Assembly: GCA_002787775.1 (NCBI GenBank)
Contig: PCUW01000031.1
Span: 56,022 to 120,021, forward strand
Source: Bdellovibrionales bacterium CG12_big_fil_rev_8_21_14_0_65_38_15
GTDB taxonomy: Bacteria; Bdellovibrionota; Bacteriovoracia; Bacteriovoracales; Bacteriovoracaceae
Direction: 5' to 3'
DNA length: 64,000 bases
This document shows, in pieces, positions 15,861-23,115 of the stretch. The stretch's first letter is position 1, and each line of letters starts with the position of its first letter. The notes beneath the pieces were generated by a model that made no database searches, was not told where the DNA came from, and saw nothing but the letters and a program-made list of their open reading frames with translations. The position numbers and the translations under genes were made by a program.

Positions 15861-17228
15861 ATGTCTAGCGAACGAAAATTATTTGGCACAGATGGTATAA
15901 GAGGTAAGGCGAATGTCTACCCAATGACAGGGGATATTGCTTTTATTCTTGGTCGAGCGGTCACTGCGCATTTTCAAAAATTCAATCGACGCAACAAACA
16001 GCCTTTGATCATTGTTGGAAAAGATACAAGACGCTCATGTTACATGTTAGAGCAAGCTTTTTCAGCAGGTGTTTGTGCCCAAGGTGGTGACGTTGTCTTA
16101 ACTGGACCCTTACCAACTCCTGGAGTCGCTTTTGTTACGCAAAGTATGAGAGCTGATGCTGGTGTGATGATTTCTGCCTCTCATAATGCCTTTGATGATA
16201 ACGGTATTAAGATTTTTGATGCTCATGGATTTAAACTTCCTGATGAAGTAGAAGCTGAACTCGAACGATTGATTGAAAATCCACATTTATTAGAAATCAA
16301 ACTTGGTGCTGATTTAGGTCGTGCTAAAAGACTCGAAGAAGTTTTTGGTCGCTACCTTGTTCATACAAAAAGTGTTTTCCCTCCACAGTTTGATCTTGAA
16401 GGACTAAGAATTGTTCTCGATTGTGCTAATGGTGCAGGTTATAAAATTGCGCCTATGATGTTTAGAGAACTCGGTGCTGAAGTTATAGCACTCGGTGTTG
16501 AGCCAAACGGTCAAAATATTAATTTTGAAAGTGGGGCCCTTCATCCAGAACGTGCCGCTGAAGCAGTTGTTAAGTACCGCGCAGACATCGGTATTTGTTT
16601 AGATGGAGATGCTGATCGTCTTGTTGTTATTGATGAGAAAGGTAAAGTCATTGATGGTGATAAAATTATTGGTCTATTTGCGAAGCATTTAAAAGATACC
16701 AATGTTCTAAAAGCGGGCGATAAAGTCGTCGGAACAGTAATGTCTAACTTAGGTCTTGAAAAGTTTGTCAAAAGCCAAGGCTTAGATTTTTTAAGAACTA
16801 AAGTAGGAGATCGCTATATTATCGAAGAACTTAAAACTCATAATGCCATCTTGGGTGGTGAGCCTTCAGGTCATATTATTTTTCAAAATCTTTCAACCAC
16901 AGGTGACGGCGCGCTAGCAGGCTTGAAATTTATTGAAACAATGAAGTTCTATAGTAAAAGTGCTAGTCAGCTTGTGGCCGATATACCTCTTTTTCCGCAG
17001 ATCCTTAAAAATTGTAAAGTTAAGAATAAACCAGAATTTGACAAGGTTCCTGCTATTGTTAACGCCTTAAAGAAAGCAGAGTCTGATCTAGGAGAAAAAG
17101 GAAGGGTACTCCTTCGTTACTCAGGAACAGAAAACCTTGCTAGAGTGATGGTTGAAGGTCAGGATGAAAAACAAATTCATGGTGTATGCGATAGTCTAGT
17201 TACTATTGTCGGAAAGGAATTAAATTAA
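15861..17228 (+). CDS. glmM: Phosphoglucosamine mutase
   Basis: It converts glucosamine-6-phosphate to glucosamine-1-phosphate for UDP-GlcNAc, the peptidoglycan and LPS precursor. It has 455 aa, the normal length. It opens with FGTDGIRG. The active-site phosphoserine is Ser107 in ISASHN, the metal loop is DGDADR (about 248-253), the sugar loop GGEPSGH is near 330-336, and the phosphate loop RYSGTEN is near the C-terminus. AAGGA lies upstream of the ATG. The stop shares one base with the pdxJ start (TAATG). Confidence 0.96.
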   Translation: MSSERKLFGTDGIRGKANVYPMTGDIAFILGRAVTAHFQKFNRRNKQPLIIVGKDTRRSCYMLEQAFSAGVCAQGGDVVLTGPLPTPGVAFVTQSMRADAGVMISASHNAFDDNGIKIFDAHGFKLPDEVEAELERLIENPHLLEIKLGADLGRAKRLEEVFGRYLVHTKSVFPPQFDLEGLRIVLDCANGAGYKIAPMMFRELGAEVIALGVEPNGQNINFESGALHPERAAEAVVKYRADIGICLDGDADRLVVIDEKGKVIDGDKIIGLFAKHLKDTNVLKAGDKVVGTVMSNLGLEKFVKSQGLDFLRTKVGDRYIIEELKTHNAILGGEPSGHIIFQNLSTTGDGALAGLKFIETMKFYSKSASQLVADIPLFPQILKNCKVKNKPEFDKVPAIVNALKKAESDLGEKGRVLLRYSGTENLARVMVEGQDEKQIHGVCDSLVTIVGKELN

Positions 17229-17992
17229 TGAAACAAGTGCATCCTAGACTTGGTGTCAATATCGATCATGTTGCAACTTTAAGACAAGCACGCGGTGAAG
17301 ATTATCCTAGCGTTGTTGAAGCAGCTGTTGTTTGCTTTCAAGCTGGTGCTGATCAAATTACGATTCATTTAAGAGAAGATAGAAGACATATCCAAGATAC
17401 AGATGTTGAAGCTGTAAGCCTGGTGACAAAAAAATACGGAAAACCTCTTAATCTAGAAATGGGATGTCATAGCGAGATCGTTGATATCGCACTTGCCACT
17501 AGTCCTGATTGGGTTTGTTTAGTACCTGAAAAAAGAGAAGAGCGCACAACAGAGGGCGGTCTTGATCTAAATGATGAAGCTAATTTTAATAAAGTGAAAG
17601 AGAGCTGTGAGCGTTTAAAAATTGGTCTGCCAAATCTTAAAATTTCTTTATTTTTAGAAGCTAATCCTGAAACACTTAAAAAAGCCTCAACACTTCCCAT
17701 TGATGCTGTTGAAATTCATACTGGAGAATATGCTAAAGCTTTTCTTCACGGTGAAGATGTAGAGAGTTATTTAGGTGAATTTAGAAGGGCCCATGTCCTA
17801 TTAAATGAGGCTAATATCGGTTGTCATGCAGGTCACGGTCTTACTCAAGAGAGCCTTCAGCCATTGCTGCAAGAGGGCATTTTTGCTGAATACAACGTAG
17901 GGCACTGGCTTATTTGCCAGGCGATCTTTGATGGTCTTGGTAAAGTCGTCGCTACTATGAAAGAATCTTGCGATAAAAATCCATTGGTTTAA
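17228..17992 (+). CDS. pdxJ: Pyridoxine 5'-phosphate synthase PdxJ
   Basis: It performs the last ring-closing step of DXP-dependent vitamin B6 synthesis. It has 254 aa. Family signatures are LGVNIDHVATLRQARG at the N-terminus, HLREDRRHI, VCLVPEKREERTTEGGLD, VEIHTGEYA, and the Gly/His-rich CHAGHGL and YNVGHW segments. It is translationally coupled to glmM by a one-base overlap. pdxA is not in the window. Confidence 0.96.
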   Translation: MKQVHPRLGVNIDHVATLRQARGEDYPSVVEAAVVCFQAGADQITIHLREDRRHIQDTDVEAVSLVTKKYGKPLNLEMGCHSEIVDIALATSPDWVCLVPEKREERTTEGGLDLNDEANFNKVKESCERLKIGLPNLKISLFLEANPETLKKASTLPIDAVEIHTGEYAKAFLHGEDVESYLGEFRRAHVLLNEANIGCHAGHGLTQESLQPLLQEGIFAEYNVGHWLICQAIFDGLGKVVATMKESCDKNPLV

Positions 17993-18030
17993 AATAGTCT
18001 CAAATTATATTAGTCCTTAGGAGCTCACCC

Positions 18031-19620
18031 ATGAGAGTGGTCACATCGAATGAAATGCGTGAAATCGAAGAAAAGTCTTTTAAAGAATTTGGTTTTACTG
18101 AGGCGATGGTTATTGAAAATGTTGGCTTAAGAGGCGCTGACTTTATTGTTTCTAATTTTCTTGAACAAGAGCAATTTTCTGAAATCGTTGTGATGGTTGG
18201 TCGCGGAAATAATGGAGCTGATGGTTTGGCCATTGCTCGCCATTTGGTGAATGAAGGGCAGGATGTTCGTGCCTTTTGCATGTTTGATGATAGCGAATGT
18301 AGTCAAGAATTAAAAATTCAAAAGAAATTAGCTTTTGAATTTGGTGTTAAAATAAATGAAATAAGAGATGTTGAATCCTTGCTGGATTATTTCACTCAAA
18401 GTGGCGGACACTATCTCGTTATTGATGCCATCTTAGGAATGGGCTTTAGGCTTCCTTTATCAAATTATTTATTTGATGCAGTAGGCGCGATTAATGAGCA
18501 CGCTGCAGTTATTGTTTCAATAGATTTACCAACAGGTGTGACGGCTGATCACGGCGAAACAGGTGGAGCAGCGATAGAAGCAAGTGTTACTCTTGCCATT
18601 GGCCTGCCAAAAATTGGTCATTATACAGAAGATGGTGCTCAACATAGTGGTGCGCTGAAAGTTTTAGATGCAGGCTTTCCAAAACAACTTTTAAGTGGCG
18701 GGGACACTGCACTACTTACTCACGAGGGTATTACTAATATCTATCGCCCTCGTAATAAATTTGCTCATAAAAATACTTTTGGTCATTGCTTGGTTGTTGG
18801 GGGCTCTCAAGGCTTAACTGGGGCTTTAATGATGGCTTCACAGTCAGCCTTAAAAGTCGGTACGGGTTTAGTTACGGCCAGTACTTGGGACGATAATTAC
18901 GCTGAACTCGCCTCAAGAATAATCCCTGAAATTATGACTGGTATTGTTCCAACTGAACCAGTTGATGTTAAGGAAACAATCCGAGAACTTGGCAGATACG
19001 ATGCCATCGTGGTTGGTCCTGGGATGGGCAGAACAGAGCGTACACGTCGCGCCGTTATTGATATTCTAGATAATTTCTATGGACCAGTTATTGTTGATGC
19101 TGATGCCATTCGTGCTTTATCACTTGATCGTGATGTTGAGCTTTTAAGAACAAGAAGAGGTCAGACTATCTTTACTCCTCATATTGGTGAGTTTGCTGCC
19201 TTTGCTGGTTTAACAACGGCTGAGGTTTTAAAAGACCCTATTAGCAAATTAAAAGAGATGGTTGATAAAACGAACTCTTGCATTATTTTAAAAGGTGCAT
19301 GTACCTATCTTGGTTTTCCAACTGGCGAAGTCTTTATTAATTATTTTCCAAACGATGGAATGGCCAGTGGTGGATCAGGTGATGTGCTAGCTGGTATCGT
19401 TGGTGGCTTAGCCGCACAAAACGCACCAGACCCTTCTAAATCGGGCATCTTTCAAAGCACTGAGCAAGGAGTGTTCTTTCAGTCCATTTGCTTAGCAGTT
19501 GTGGCGCATACTTTAGCAGGTAAAGCTGCTGCTCAACATCTTGGAGAGCGCTCAATGACAGCGACATCAATTATTGATCATCTGCCTGAAGCTTTTTCTG
19601 AGATGGGTGGGCAAGAGTGA
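18031..19620 (+). CDS. nnrD: Bifunctional NAD(P)H-hydrate epimerase / ADP-dependent dehydratase
   Basis: It repairs hydrated NADH and NADPH. It has 529 aa. The N-terminal NnrE (YjeF_N) epimerase half is about 1-215, with VGRGNNGADGLAIARHL and SIDLPTGV. The C-terminal NnrD dehydratase half is about 225-529, with HCLVVGGSQGLTGA, VGPGMGR, VDADAIRAL, TPHIGEF and the ATP-site loop ASGGSGDVLAGIVGG. GGAG lies before the ATG. Its TGA overlaps the tsaE start (GTGA). The pair with tsaE is a widespread arrangement. Confidence 0.94.
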   Translation: MRVVTSNEMREIEEKSFKEFGFTEAMVIENVGLRGADFIVSNFLEQEQFSEIVVMVGRGNNGADGLAIARHLVNEGQDVRAFCMFDDSECSQELKIQKKLAFEFGVKINEIRDVESLLDYFTQSGGHYLVIDAILGMGFRLPLSNYLFDAVGAINEHAAVIVSIDLPTGVTADHGETGGAAIEASVTLAIGLPKIGHYTEDGAQHSGALKVLDAGFPKQLLSGGDTALLTHEGITNIYRPRNKFAHKNTFGHCLVVGGSQGLTGALMMASQSALKVGTGLVTASTWDDNYAELASRIIPEIMTGIVPTEPVDVKETIRELGRYDAIVVGPGMGRTERTRRAVIDILDNFYGPVIVDADAIRALSLDRDVELLRTRRGQTIFTPHIGEFAAFAGLTTAEVLKDPISKLKEMVDKTNSCIILKGACTYLGFPTGEVFINYFPNDGMASGGSGDVLAGIVGGLAAQNAPDPSKSGIFQSTEQGVFFQSICLAVVAHTLAGKAAAQHLGERSMTATSIIDHLPEAFSEMGGQE

Positions 19621-20063
19621 AGGTACTTAGAACCTGGAAAAAAGCTCACGAGTCAGATCTTGAATCCTTAGTATTAGAACTTAAAGATCTAGTTCTAAAG
19701 CCTGCTGTCGTTATCTTATCTGGACCAATGGGAGCGGGTAAGACAACGTTTGTTAGAACCTTTTCGAAAGTTGTTGATCCATTATCAAATGCCACCAGTC
19801 CAACTTACGCGGTTATAAATGAAGGCACTAAAGTTGTTCATGCAGACTTTTATCGTCTTGAAACAAATGAAGAGGTTTTGCATTTAGAACTTCCTCTTTA
19901 TTTAGAAGGTAAGGATTATTTTTTAGTTGAGTGGGGCAAGAGATTTTTAACAAGACTTAGTCTTGAAGTTCCCGAAGAATTTAATTTTTATGAGTTAACA
20001 GTAGAAATTGTTGCTGATGAAGTTCGAAACTTTGAACTCTCAGATGTCACAGACGAGCTCTAA
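19617..20063 (+). CDS. tsaE: tRNA threonylcarbamoyladenosine biosynthesis ATPase TsaE
   Basis: This is the ATPase subunit of the TsaBDE complex that adds t6A to ANN-decoding tRNAs. It has 148 aa. Walker A GPMGAGKT is at 36-43, followed by SPTYAVINEG, HADFYRLE and VEWGKRF, all typical. It starts with GTG overlapping the nnrD stop by 4 bases, and is the last gene of the operon that began at cdaA. No clear terminator follows; the gap to the Rrf2 gene is described separately. Confidence 0.93.
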   Translation: MKVLRTWKKAHESDLESLVLELKDLVLKPAVVILSGPMGAGKTTFVRTFSKVVDPLSNATSPTYAVINEGTKVVHADFYRLETNEEVLHLELPLYLEGKDYFLVEWGKRFLTRLSLEVPEEFNFYELTVEIVADEVRNFELSDVTDEL

Positions 20064-20226
20064 TCGGCCTTTCAAGCAGGAATTCTTTTCCGAGTGTGTA
20101 ACTCCGACATAGAAAATAAATCAGCCGAATATACGCAAAAAGCGAGCTAACTGGTTGGTTTTTAAACATCCGACAATGAGTGTAGGCCTTTTTAAGAATT
20201 TTATGATTTTTGTTGAGTCGCTATTG
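20064..20226. other. Non-coding gap upstream of the Rrf2/cysteine desulfurase promoter
   Basis: No convincing gene is seen. There are small inverted repeats, such as GGAA/TTCC around 20079-20091 and GAGT/ACTC around 20092-20104, plus TCGGC near 20064 matching GCCGA near 20124. These might form a weak terminator or leader structure, but no hairpin with a T tract stands out. Confidence 0.3.
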
Positions 20227-20256
20227 TTGACGGTGATGATTTTATGTTGCCATAAT
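20227..20256 (+). promoter_or_regulatory. Predicted sigma-70 promoter of the Rrf2-iscS unit
   Basis: TTGACG (20227-20232) and CATAAT (20251-20256) are 18 bases apart. Transcription would begin near 20263, giving a leader of roughly 155 bases that contains a possible small coding region at 20274-20360. Confidence 0.55.
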
Positions 20257-20273
20257 ACTGATGAAGCAAGGTT

Positions 20274-20360
20274 TTGAAGGATTTTAAGACTTTGTTTCAA
20301 GAATGGGGAAAAGGACTTGACCCTATTTTGAAAGACAGCACATTTGAGAAACTTTATTAG
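20274..20360 (+). CDS. Possible 28-aa leader peptide or gene remnant ahead of the Rrf2 gene
   Basis: A short frame starts at TTG 20274 and ends at TAG 20358-20360. Its composition is protein-like (LKDFKTLFQEWGKGLDPILK, then eight more residues). It starts just after the predicted promoter and ends 58 bases before the Rrf2 start. AAGG precedes the TTG a few bases upstream. It could be a regulatory leader peptide, a truncated gene or chance. Confidence 0.25.
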   Translation: MKDFKTLFQEWGKGLDPILKDSTFEKLY

Positions 20361-20418
20361 TCCGCTTTTTATTAGAACCTAGCTTAATGGCTTTTTATTG
20401 GATTTACGGAGGATACCA

Positions 20419-20958
20419 ATGAGACTGACTTCAAAAGGACGCTACGCTGTACGTGCAATGCTCGACCTAACAACCCATTCAAACGGGAACCCGGTTCGCT
20501 TGCAAGAAATCTCTAATCGCCAAAACATTAGTTTGCACTATTTGGAGCAATTGTTCCGCAAACTACGTAATGGCCAAGCAGTTAAATCTGTTCGTGGACC
20601 AGGCGGCGGCTATGTACTAGCTCGCAGCATGGATCAAATCACTGTTAAGGACATCCTTGATTGTGTTGGTGAAAACATCAACCCAGCTAAAGACATCCTT
20701 GGTACTGAAGCCGAAGCAGCTAACACTGTTGAGTTTCACCTATCAAAAAATTATTTCATGAATCTTGGTACGATGATGCGTGAATATCTTGCGACTACAA
20801 GCTTGGGTGACCTCGTTCGTAAATCAAAAGACATTCAAATCGACCAAACGAATAACAACGTAGCAGCTAACGCTACAAATACAGCTCAAACAGCAACTAC
20901 AACTGCTGCTCCAGCTGCATCTGCTATTCGTAGTCCTATCGGTGAGATCAATCAATAA
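20419..20958 (+). CDS. Rrf2-family transcriptional regulator lacking the Fe-S cysteine cluster
   Basis: This 179-aa winged-helix protein has the classic Rrf2 start MRLTSKGRYAVRAMLDL and the GPGGGYVLAR wing. I chose ATG 20419, which has GGAGG seven bases ahead, rather than an upstream in-frame TTG. IscR and NsrR carry three cysteines near residues 90-106 that ligate a [2Fe-2S] cluster. Here that stretch (after DILDCVGEN) holds no such trio, only one Cys. The C-terminal 35 residues are Asn/Thr/Ala-rich low complexity. It overlaps the cysteine desulfurase by 17 bases, so it probably controls that gene. Without the cluster its sensing mode must differ from IscR. Confidence 0.88.
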   Translation: MRLTSKGRYAVRAMLDLTTHSNGNPVRLQEISNRQNISLHYLEQLFRKLRNGQAVKSVRGPGGGYVLARSMDQITVKDILDCVGENINPAKDILGTEAEAANTVEFHLSKNYFMNLGTMMREYLATTSLGDLVRKSKDIQIDQTNNNVAANATNTAQTATTTAAPAASAIRSPIGEINQ

Positions 20959-22102
20959 CCGATATTATTTCGATTATAATGCAACATCCCCTTTAGCAGA
21001 GTCAGTCAAAAGCTGGCTCTCTAAAGGGGATTTTCCTTTTGCAAACCCTGCTTCTATCCATCAGTCAGGAAAATCATCCAGACGACTGATGAATCAAGTT
21101 AGAGAAAGTCTCTATTCGATATTCTCATTAAGTGAATCAACCCATAAATTATATTTTCATTCGGGTGCTACAGAAGGCATTGGAAATATTATTCGTGGAT
21201 TCTTTGAGCTTCATCCACAGGCTTGCTTTGCTTACGCTTCAACTGATCATAGCTGCGTTTATCAGCATGCTCAAAGACTTTCTAAGCATGGCGTAGAAGT
21301 TGTTGAGCTCCAAGTGAATGCGCACGGCGATCTTGATACTGATGCCTTAAATAGGCTTAAAAAAGTTAATAAAAAAATTCTTCTCAATTGGACCTGGGTT
21401 AACAATGAAACAGGTATAGTTTGGCCGCTAGATAAAGCTTTAGAGCTTAAAAGTTCAATTCCGGATCTTTCTATTCATGTCGACGCCGTTCAGGCGCCAG
21501 GAAAAATAGAAGATTGGCAGAATTTGAATTCGACGCTTGATGCATACACTTTTTCGAATCATAAATATGGCGCCCTAAAAGGTGTTGGTCATACTTTTGT
21601 TCGAGCTGACTTTGATTTTTGCCCAATAATCTTGGGTGGAGGTCAACAGGAGAGTATGCGCTCAGGAACAGAAAATACCTACGGATCCTATAGCTCAATG
21701 TTGGCGATAGAAGAGCTTGCTAAGAATTATAATTATAAGCAAAGCCTAGAATGTTTAAAATATATTGAGAAAGAAGTCCTAAGTACTCTTGGAGAAGCGG
21801 GTGAGTTAGTAGGAAGTGGATCAAACTACCGTAATGCCAATACACTCTATATTGTTTTTTATGATGTTAAGTCCGATATTACTTCTGTTGCTTTTGACTT
21901 AGCAGGCATTGAAGTCTCAACAGGATCAGCCTGCTCATCTGGTGCTATTTTACCAAGTCGTGTGCTTTTAAAAATGGGTTATAACGAACTTCAATCTAAA
22001 AGTGCGATTAGATTTTCGTTTACTCCGATCATTTCAATGGATCAAGCAAAAGATTATGCTTCGATCATTTCTTCTGTCGTCAAGCGTTTTAGTCAAAAAT
22101 AA
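20942..22102 (+). CDS. iscS: Cysteine desulfurase (IscS/NifS family)
   Basis: This PLP enzyme takes sulfur from cysteine for Fe-S clusters and thio-modifications. It has 386 aa. The PLP lysine is Lys208 in FSNHKYGALKG, and the sulfur-carrying Cys331 lies in STGSACSSG, with the loop spacing of the IscS-like class I enzymes. The start is GTG within the end of the Rrf2 gene; no strong Shine-Dalgarno is seen, suggesting coupled translation. No iscU or iscA follows. SufE, a partner of SufS-type desulfurases, is far away at 62473. Confidence 0.9.
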   Translation: MRSINNRYYFDYNATSPLAESVKSWLSKGDFPFANPASIHQSGKSSRRLMNQVRESLYSIFSLSESTHKLYFHSGATEGIGNIIRGFFELHPQACFAYASTDHSCVYQHAQRLSKHGVEVVELQVNAHGDLDTDALNRLKKVNKKILLNWTWVNNETGIVWPLDKALELKSSIPDLSIHVDAVQAPGKIEDWQNLNSTLDAYTFSNHKYGALKGVGHTFVRADFDFCPIILGGGQQESMRSGTENTYGSYSSMLAIEELAKNYNYKQSLECLKYIEKEVLSTLGEAGELVGSGSNYRNANTLYIVFYDVKSDITSVAFDLAGIEVSTGSACSSGAILPSRVLLKMGYNELQSKSAIRFSFTPIISMDQAKDYASIISSVVKRFSQK

Positions 22103-22220
22103 ATTTTAAAAAACTTCAAAAACACGTCTGATAAGTCGTTTAGGCCCTTGCCAACATGAATCATTGTTTTCACAATAGAGATAACACACAAACGTTCCTA
22201 GACATTTAATGGAGGCTCTC

Positions 22221-22499
22221 ATGAACAAAAAAGAATTAATGAACGCAATTCTTGAAGACAAAACTGTTTCTCATCTAACTAAAAAAGATGCTGAAGCACT
22301 AATCAACACTTGTCTTGATACAATCAAGAAAACTGTTAAGAAAGGCGAAGACGTTTCTCTTATCGGTTTCGGTACTTTCACTAAAGCTAAGCGTGCTGCA
22401 CGTATGGGTGTAAATCCATCAACTGGTGAGAAAATCAAAATTAAAGCTAAAACTTTGCCAAAGTTTAAGCCAGGTAAAGCTTGGAAGGAAATGTTATAA
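22221..22499 (+). CDS. HU-family DNA-binding protein
   Basis: This 92-aa nucleoid protein has the standard HU/IHF layout: MNKKELMNAI start, IGFGTFTKAKRAAR beta arm start, NPSTGEKIKIKAKTLPKFKPGK. I chose ATG 22221 because GGAGG (22211-22215) lies five bases ahead; an in-frame ATG at 22209 overlaps that site. It is followed by a 39-nt palindrome (22532-22570) and a UUCG-loop terminator. It is monocistronic by appearance and likely highly expressed. Confidence 0.95.
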   Translation: MNKKELMNAILEDKTVSHLTKKDAEALINTCLDTIKKTVKKGEDVSLIGFGTFTKAKRAARMGVNPSTGEKIKIKAKTLPKFKPGKAWKEML

Positions 22500-22531
22500 A
22501 ATCTCCGATGGAGAATTTTCAACATTTCCCC

Positions 22532-22570
22532 TTGATATCGAGCGCTCGCGACAGCGACGATCGATATCAA
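22532..22570. repeat. 39-nt palindromic element, copy 2
   Basis: Perfect 10-nt arms TTGATATCGA (22532-22541) and TCGATATCAA (22561-22570) enclose an inner hairpin TCGC-GACA-GCGA. The same 39-nt span and the core TCGCGAnAGCGAC occur at 5098-5136. Confidence 0.6.
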
Positions 22571-22588
22571 TGAATGTGACTATTTCAT

Positions 22589-22613
22589 AGCGTTCCTTCG
22601 GGAGCGCTTTTTT
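22589..22613 (+). terminator. Rho-independent terminator after HU
   Basis: AGCGTTCC (22589-22596) pairs with GGAGCGCT (22601-22608), including one G-U pair, around a stable TTCG loop, and six T residues follow. The next start codon is only six bases beyond the T run. Confidence 0.92.
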
Positions 22614-22618
22614 ATTTT

Positions 22619-23065
22619 ATGAAACAAAAACTATTCTATTTTTTAATGAATTTTTGGCCACCATTTCTTGGTAGCGGGATTTCATTCAAAGTTACTCGAC
22701 AAAATCCTTTAGTCTTTAAAGTTCGATTGAAGTTTTCTTTTTATAATAGAAATTATGTCGGTGTTCAGTACGGTGGATCCCTCTACAGTATGTGTGACCC
22801 ATGGTTCATGCTTATTTTAATGGATGCTCTAGGTCCTGACTTTATTGTTTGGGATAAAGCTGCTTCTATCAAGTTTTTAAAACCTGGCAAATCTTCTGTT
22901 TACGCAACTTTTGAACTTTCACCTGAACAGATTGAATTAATAAAGCAAGATGCCATTAAAAATACAAAGGTAGAACCACAGATTGATGTCACTATTTTCG
23001 ATGATATGAATCAACAAATTGCTGTGGTGACTAAAACGCTTTGGGTTAAGTCAAAGCGCGCCTAA
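22619..23065 (+). CDS. DUF4442 hotdog-fold protein
   Basis: This 148-aa protein resembles the DUF4442 branch of hotdog thioesterase-like proteins: NRNYVGVQYGGSLYSMCDP, then WDKAASIKFLKPGKSSVYA. Such proteins often act on acyl-CoA, but no catalytic residue can be assigned with confidence. It starts immediately after the HU terminator, with GGAG in the stem 14 bases upstream, too far for normal use, so its translation start signal is weak. It is followed by acsA after 50 bases; a joint role in acyl-CoA metabolism is only suggestive. Confidence 0.75.
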   Translation: MKQKLFYFLMNFWPPFLGSGISFKVTRQNPLVFKVRLKFSFYNRNYVGVQYGGSLYSMCDPWFMLILMDALGPDFIVWDKAASIKFLKPGKSSVYATFELSPEQIELIKQDAIKNTKVEPQIDVTIFDDMNQQIAVVTKTLWVKSKRA

Positions 23066-23115
23066 TTTGCGGTGTCATTTCGTAGGCGTTATCATATTTC
23101 CTTTAGGAGATTCAT

